Shown in pieces: positions 61,025 to 64,000 of a stretch of 64,000 nucleotides of DNA. Below the pieces are notes generated by a model. That model did no database searches and had not been told where the DNA came from. It worked only from the letters and a program-made list of their open reading frames with translations. Origin of the DNA: Nitrososphaerota archaeon (GTDB lineage Archaea; Thermoproteota; Nitrososphaeria; Nitrososphaerales; Gagatemarchaeaceae). The DNA lies in assembly GCA_016200045.1 (NCBI GenBank), contig JACQFN010000021.1, positions 52,982 through 116,981 on the forward strand, in the 5' to 3' direction. A program made the translations under genes and the position numbers. Positions within the stretch are counted from its first letter, which is position 1, and each line of letters begins with the position of its first letter.

Positions 61025-61078
61025 CAAGTGTAATGGCGTAATGTCTGAAGTATCCGCATTTCTGGATACGCGATAAAA

Positions 61079-62017
61079 ATGGAGACCAGCACGAACTTTT
61101 CGCGGCTCCTGAAGATGGAAAGGAGTTCGAACAAATGCCCACGTTGCGGGAAAGGCCACATGGTCATAGACGGGACCGGGTCTGAGTTCTACTGCAGCGA
61201 CTGCGGTTTGGTGGTCAAGGAGAAGATCGTCGACCAGGGCCCTGAGTGGAGGTCGTTCTCTTCGGAGGAAGGCGGGGACCGGAGCAGGGCGGGGATGCCG
61301 ACTTCGATAGCCATGCACGACATGGGGCTGGCCACCGTCATCGGGACGCTCAACAAGGACGCTTCCGGCCGGTCGCTTTCCGGGTCCATGAAGTCGACGG
61401 TCGAGAGGCTGAGGACCTGGGACAGGAGGAGCCAGGCGCACGAGTCTTCGGACAGGAACCTCAGGCAGGCGTTCAACGAGCTCCGGAGGTTCGCGGACAA
61501 GCTCACGGTTTCCGAGGCCGTCACCGAGAGGGCCGCGTACTTCTACAGGAAGGCGCTGGAAAGGAACCTGGTCAGGGGAAGGTCGATCACTGCGATAATG
61601 GCGGCGTCGCTCTACGCTGCGTGCAGGGACGCGGAGATCCCCAGGACCCTGAAGGACATCGCGAAGGTGAGCAACGTCAAGAAGAAGGACCTGGCTAGGT
61701 CGTACAGGCTACTCCACAGGGAGATGGACTTCAAGATGCCCGTGGCCGACGCAACGAGGTGCGTTTCAGGGATTGCCTCGAGGGCGAAGATGTCGGAGAA
61801 GACGCAGAGGAGGGCGCGCGAGATCATCCTGAGGGCCAAACAGATGGGGATTTCCGCCGGGAAGGACCCGATGGGGCTTGCGGCGTCGGCGCTCTACGTG
61901 GCGTGCACCCTAGAAGGGGAGGAGAAGACCCAGAAGGACGTCGCGGAAGCCGCCGGGGTGACCGAGGTCACGATCAGGAACAGGTACAAGGGTCTGAGAG
62001 AAGCCCTCGGTATCTGA
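61079..62017 (+). CDS. tfb: Transcription initiation factor TFB (paralog 2)
   Basis: 312 aa. Same layout as the gene at 46962: zinc ribbon CPRCGKGH...CSDCG (about 20-40), reader WRSFSSEEGG, cyclin folds with RGRSITAIMAASLYAACR and EVTIRNRYKGLREALGI at the C-terminus. Multiple TFBs allow alternative promoter use in archaea. Its own TATA lies at 61017. Confidence 0.93.
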   Translation: METSTNFSRLLKMERSSNKCPRCGKGHMVIDGTGSEFYCSDCGLVVKEKIVDQGPEWRSFSSEEGGDRSRAGMPTSIAMHDMGLATVIGTLNKDASGRSLSGSMKSTVERLRTWDRRSQAHESSDRNLRQAFNELRRFADKLTVSEAVTERAAYFYRKALERNLVRGRSITAIMAASLYAACRDAEIPRTLKDIAKVSNVKKKDLARSYRLLHREMDFKMPVADATRCVSGIASRAKMSEKTQRRAREIILRAKQMGISAGKDPMGLAASALYVACTLEGEEKTQKDVAEAAGVTEVTIRNRYKGLREALGI

Positions 62018-62037
62018 ATCAGTTACACAGCACCTGA

Positions 62038-62062
62038 ATTCTCACCTGTAATTCATGAGAAT
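62038..62062. repeat. Inverted repeat after tfb2
   Basis: ATTCTCA (62038-62044) and TGAGAAT (62056-62062) are exact inverted copies with an 11-nt spacer, about 20 bp after the tfb2 stop. Possible 3'-end structure or operator for the TRAM gene; undecided. Confidence 0.4.
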
Positions 62063-62147
62063 GGTCCCGCGTTTGCTTATTTCCTTAATAACCCGTCCAC
62101 GGGGTCAATTCCATCGGACGGAATAACGGTAGGATGTGTGAAAGAAT

Positions 62148-62453
62148 TTGAGTTTCGGTCAACGAGGAGGATATGGCAGCAGGGGAGGCTTCGGAAGCCG
62201 CTCCGGGTCATTCAACAAGCCGGTTGAGGTAGGCAAGGAGTACGACGTCAGCGTCTCCGACATCAGCAGGCGTGGGGAGGGCATTGCCAAGGTCGACGGA
62301 TTTATCGTCTTTGTCCCAGGCACTAAGGTCGGCCAGAATGTGAGGATAAAGGTGACGCAGGTATCCGAGCGGTTCGCGTCTGGACAGGTCGTGCAGGGTT
62401 CAGCGGGGGCTTCGACAGCAACCTCCGAACCTAGCGGAAAGACTACGTACTAA
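62148..62453 (+). CDS. TRAM-domain RNA-binding protein
   Basis: 101 aa, TTG start. Gly/Arg/Ser-rich N-terminus (GQRGGYGSRGGFGSRSGSF), then a TRAM domain: VGKEYDVSVSDISRRGEGIAKVDGFIVFVPGTKVGQNVRIKVTQV (about 27-72). Small TRAM proteins are common in archaea and have been linked to RNA chaperone, cold-shock-like activity. Ser/Thr-rich tail. Confidence 0.9.
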   Translation: MSFGQRGGYGSRGGFGSRSGSFNKPVEVGKEYDVSVSDISRRGEGIAKVDGFIVFVPGTKVGQNVRIKVTQVSERFASGQVVQGSAGASTATSEPSGKTTY

Positions 62454-62481
62454 ATCGTAGCAGAGGGTTTTCGCAAAGGCG

Positions 62482-62506
62482 ATGGTTGATTCCAATAATC
62501 AACCAT
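62482..62506. repeat. Perfect 10-bp inverted repeat
   Basis: ATGGTTGATT-CCAAT-AATCAACCAT, a perfect 10-bp stem with a 5-nt loop, 29 bp after the TRAM gene stop. Could be a transcript-end hairpin, a regulatory RNA element or a protein site. Confidence 0.65.
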
Positions 62507-62665
62507 TTCCCACTATTGTTAATCGAACAGGTAGAGGTTCTCGGGGGCAGTTGAACATTTTGTTGAGACGGTCCCCGTCCGTAGTTTCGTCCCACTCCCT
62601 CTTCTCCCTGGGGCCCTTGATTCTGGTCTCCTGCCTTATCTGTCGGGATCCACTCTTCGAGCTTC
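62507..62665. other. Short region without a confident gene
   Basis: Contains only weak overlapping open frames. A minus-strand frame ending near 62507 reads REWDETTDGDRLNKMFNCP but has no proper start unless a frameshift joins it to an ATG at 62667. I cannot support a gene here. Confidence 0.3.
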
Positions 62666-62800
62666 ATGGAAAGGACCAACCGGATTACCGTCCCCTACCT
62701 GTCTAGAATCTCAGGAGTAAGCGTCTCAGCCATCTGGGTGGACATCAAGCCCCTTCAATCAATGCTTCGAGCTGATCAACCGGGAGATGGTGAAACTTGA
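62666..62800 (+). CDS. Possible small protein coupled to the next gene
   Basis: 44 aa from ATG 62666: MERTNRITVPYLSRISG, then VSVSAIWVDIKPLQ. Its TGA overlaps the TTG of the next small gene (TTGA), the coupling pattern seen for real gene pairs in this window. No family recognised; small size makes it uncertain. Confidence 0.4.
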   Translation: MERTNRITVPYLSRISGVSVSAIWVDIKPLQSMLRADQPGDGET

Positions 62801-62949
62801 GTGAGAAGAGCTCCGACACGGAGGCAGGTGCAGACAAACGGCATGAACCCGAGAATTCAGTGATGTTCGTCGAATGCGAGATAATCCACGACAGCATCGG
62901 GGTGACGCACTTCCTGCCGCCCAAGAGATGCAAGAACTGCGACGATTGA
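62797..62949 (+). CDS. Possible small cysteine-containing protein
   Basis: 50 aa from the TTG at 62797, preceded by GGTGA 4 nt upstream. Hydrophilic acidic N-terminus (SEKSSDTEAGADKRHEPEN), then VMFVECEIIHDSIGVTHFLPPKRCKNCDD. The C-terminal CKNC with an upstream Cys could bind zinc. Function unknown. Confidence 0.45.
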   Translation: MSEKSSDTEAGADKRHEPENSVMFVECEIIHDSIGVTHFLPPKRCKNCDD

Positions 62950-63004
62950 AGCTCGGTGCAACAGTCTGAATCTGAATCGATCGGCCAGTCACCCAGCAAT
63001 TGCA

Positions 63005-63598
63005 CTAGTTTCTATTTTTCGCATCCTTCTGCTCAGGACCAACCCTTACAGTGTAGCTCCCGGGGAGCGAGCTCCACCAGCCCGAGACTGATGACTCCTG
63101 ACCTTCGTCGCCCATCTTCACCACCCTGACCTCCAACCCGGGAGTGCTCTTTCGGATTGACGCTGCCAGCGAATAGGCCTGTCTGTACGTCAAGCCGTGA
63201 GGTCCGGGCGTCACTTTGGAGAGAGGCGGCTCGCATGACTTCATAATCACCCTCAGGCCAAGGACCTTGGCGAGAAACTTGATGTCTTGGAGGTCCTCGG
63301 GCCCGCCTTTGCCCTTATCCAGCTTCCTGATTGCTCCGTAGAACTCATTCCTCTGAGCGTCCGTTATCTTCTCCGCCCTGACGAATTGTCCAAGGTGCCA
63401 ACCCAACTCACGGTCTGAAATCTGGTCTCCTCCTTCCCAGCGGGCGATGATGCAGTTCGCAGCCTTCCGAAGGCGTTTGCTCCATCCAAACGTCCCAGGC
63501 TTGCCGACGACCACGACACTCTTGTATCCAGGGACTCTATCGTTGAGAAGGTACTCATCAAAATTGAATGAATCCACACTCGATCCTTCTCTTCTCAC
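63005..63598 (-). CDS. Hypothetical protein
   Basis: 197 aa, GTG start. VPGYKSVVVVGKPGTFGWSKRLRKAANCIIARWEGG, then a helical region with ISDRELGWHLGQFVRAEKITDAQRNEFYGAIRKL and a C-terminal PGSYTVRVGPEQ. No recognised motif. Codon use looks less biased than the conserved core, suggesting accessory content. Confidence 0.55.
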   Translation of the reverse strand: MRREGSSVDSFNFDEYLLNDRVPGYKSVVVVGKPGTFGWSKRLRKAANCIIARWEGGDQISDRELGWHLGQFVRAEKITDAQRNEFYGAIRKLDKGKGGPEDLQDIKFLAKVLGLRVIMKSCEPPLSKVTPGPHGLTYRQAYSLAASIRKSTPGLEVRVVKMGDEGQESSVSGWWSSLPGSYTVRVGPEQKDAKNRN

Positions 63599-63762
63599 AT
63601 TCGTCCGAGAAAAGCACCGCTGTTAACCGAAACTTGACCTGGGGTTAGATGATCGGCTACCTCCTCAACTCCCGTGTGTTTTTTGACACAATCTTGGGGT
63701 ACGTTCGCAAAGATGTTGAATCCGATGTTATCAGAGGACGAAGCTGTCCGTTCAGCGAATCG

Positions 63763-64000
63763 CTAAGGGCGAGCCCGCTCTGCAGCTAGGTTGTTTGGCA
63801 GAGGTTCTACTCTAATCTGGTCTAGGTCGAACCCCTTGGCGACTAGAGCTCGCGCCAAGGAGTCCACACGCTGCCTGGCTCGGGCAACGACGTCAGCGGG
63901 AAGATGTACCTCGCCATCCATCTTCTTCAGTTGGTCGAGGGCGTCCCTGTAGGTGAACCATATCTCCAAGAGGACTCGTTGGCGCCCCCTTTCAGTCTCA
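63763..64000 (-). CDS. Hypothetical protein, N-terminus beyond the window
   Basis: At least 78 residues; the frame is open to the right edge (TERGRQRVLLEIWFTYRDA...) and a TTG at 63969 is a possible but not required start. Ends RVEPLPNNLAAERARP. Mostly helical and charged; family not recognised. Confidence 0.45.
   Translation of the reverse strand, partial: ETERGRQRVLLEIWFTYRDALDQLKKMDGEVHLPADVVARARQRVDSLARALVAKGFDLDQIRVEPLPNNLAAERARP

Noticed and set aside
62443..62679. Minus-strand frame starting near 62667 (KLEEWIPTDK...)
   Set aside because: It would need a frameshift to join the better-looking downstream sequence and overlaps the hairpin and the plus-strand small frame; evidence too weak to call.
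1..64000. CRISPR arrays, insertion sequences, rRNA genes, toxin-antitoxin or defence islands
   Set aside because: No regularly spaced repeats, transposase motifs or rRNA-like sequence were seen, and the genes are mostly conserved informational and metabolic functions.

Overview
This is a high-GC archaeal chromosome segment with almost no non-coding DNA. The gene set is archaeal throughout: Cdc6/Orc1 next to an ORB-type origin, the PolD large subunit, PCNA, PriS and a GINS subunit, a type IA topoisomerase, two TFB paralogs, TFS, RpoL and RpoF, Elf1, aIF2-alpha, aIF5A, eukaryote-like ribosomal proteins (S27e, L44e, L21e, L10e), Nop10, Pus10, Nob1, Csl4, SRP54, Sec61-beta, AglB, GGGP synthase, and diphthamide and F420 enzymes. 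PolD together with Elf1 and TACK-style clusters (L10e-Dph2-Csl4-RpoL-TFS; PCNA-L44e-S27e-aIF2a-Nop10) suggests a TACK archaeon. My best guess is a high-GC Nitrososphaerota/Thaumarchaeota-related lineage; I see no ammonia-oxidation genes, and the assignment is inference. Many genes start with TTG. Many first genes have a TATA element about 25-30 nt before the start codon, which implies leaderless mRNAs, while internal operon genes use GGAGGTGA-type ribosome binding sites or ATGA/TTGA stop-start overlaps.

Layout. 1-925: cdc6 (runs off the left edge). 926-1430: a probable replication origin with ORB-like dyads. 1431-2960: three poorly known genes, a winged-helix protein, a membrane-anchored coiled-coil winged-helix protein and a small helical protein, bracketed by GTGAAC motifs. 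3154-7725: elf1-ggps-polC. 7702-16125: glyA, then sec61b-DUF2070-tmk-HD hydrolase-XPD-like helicase, then a divergent RuvC-like/RecA-like pair. 16076-19795: cofE, a zinc ribbon, topA and two small genes on the minus strand. 19849-23818: gcvT-gcvH-aglB. 23806-26788: nop10, aIF2a, S27e, L44e and RDD on the minus strand, and PCNA on the plus strand. 26831-31203: rhomboid, M32 carboxypeptidase, nitrilase, PEP-mutase-like protein and a broken GNAT gene. 31249-35704: priS-gins converging on L10e-dph2-csl4-rpoL-tfs. 35813-42154: trmG10, then trmJ, ksgA, DUF655, rpoF, L21e, pus10 and srp54. 42281-46829: dph6, HtrA-like protease, permease, aIF5A, nob1. 46962-53071: tfb1, tRNA-Ala, NAD salvage genes, a membrane/thiol cluster (DUF2182, DUF1326) and tRNA-His. 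53130-59873: metabolic and accessory genes, including an ABC transporter remnant. 59899-64000: hflX, tfb2, a TRAM protein, small cysteine-bearing ORFs and unrecognised genes.

Functional themes. Replication (origin, Cdc6, PolD, PCNA, PriS, GINS, topoisomerase) is interleaved with transcription and translation genes, as is usual in archaea. SHMT, GcvT and GcvH point to glycine/C1 metabolism, and NaPRT plus nicotinamidase to NAD salvage. Three genes (tfs, dph6, nicotinamidase) have no canonical start codon that preserves their conserved N-termini; CTG, GTC and ATC are the best candidates. Both tRNA genes carry extra sequence that looks like short introns, at the usual site in tRNA-His and in the variable loop of tRNA-Ala. 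I see no CRISPR array, no insertion sequence and no rRNA.
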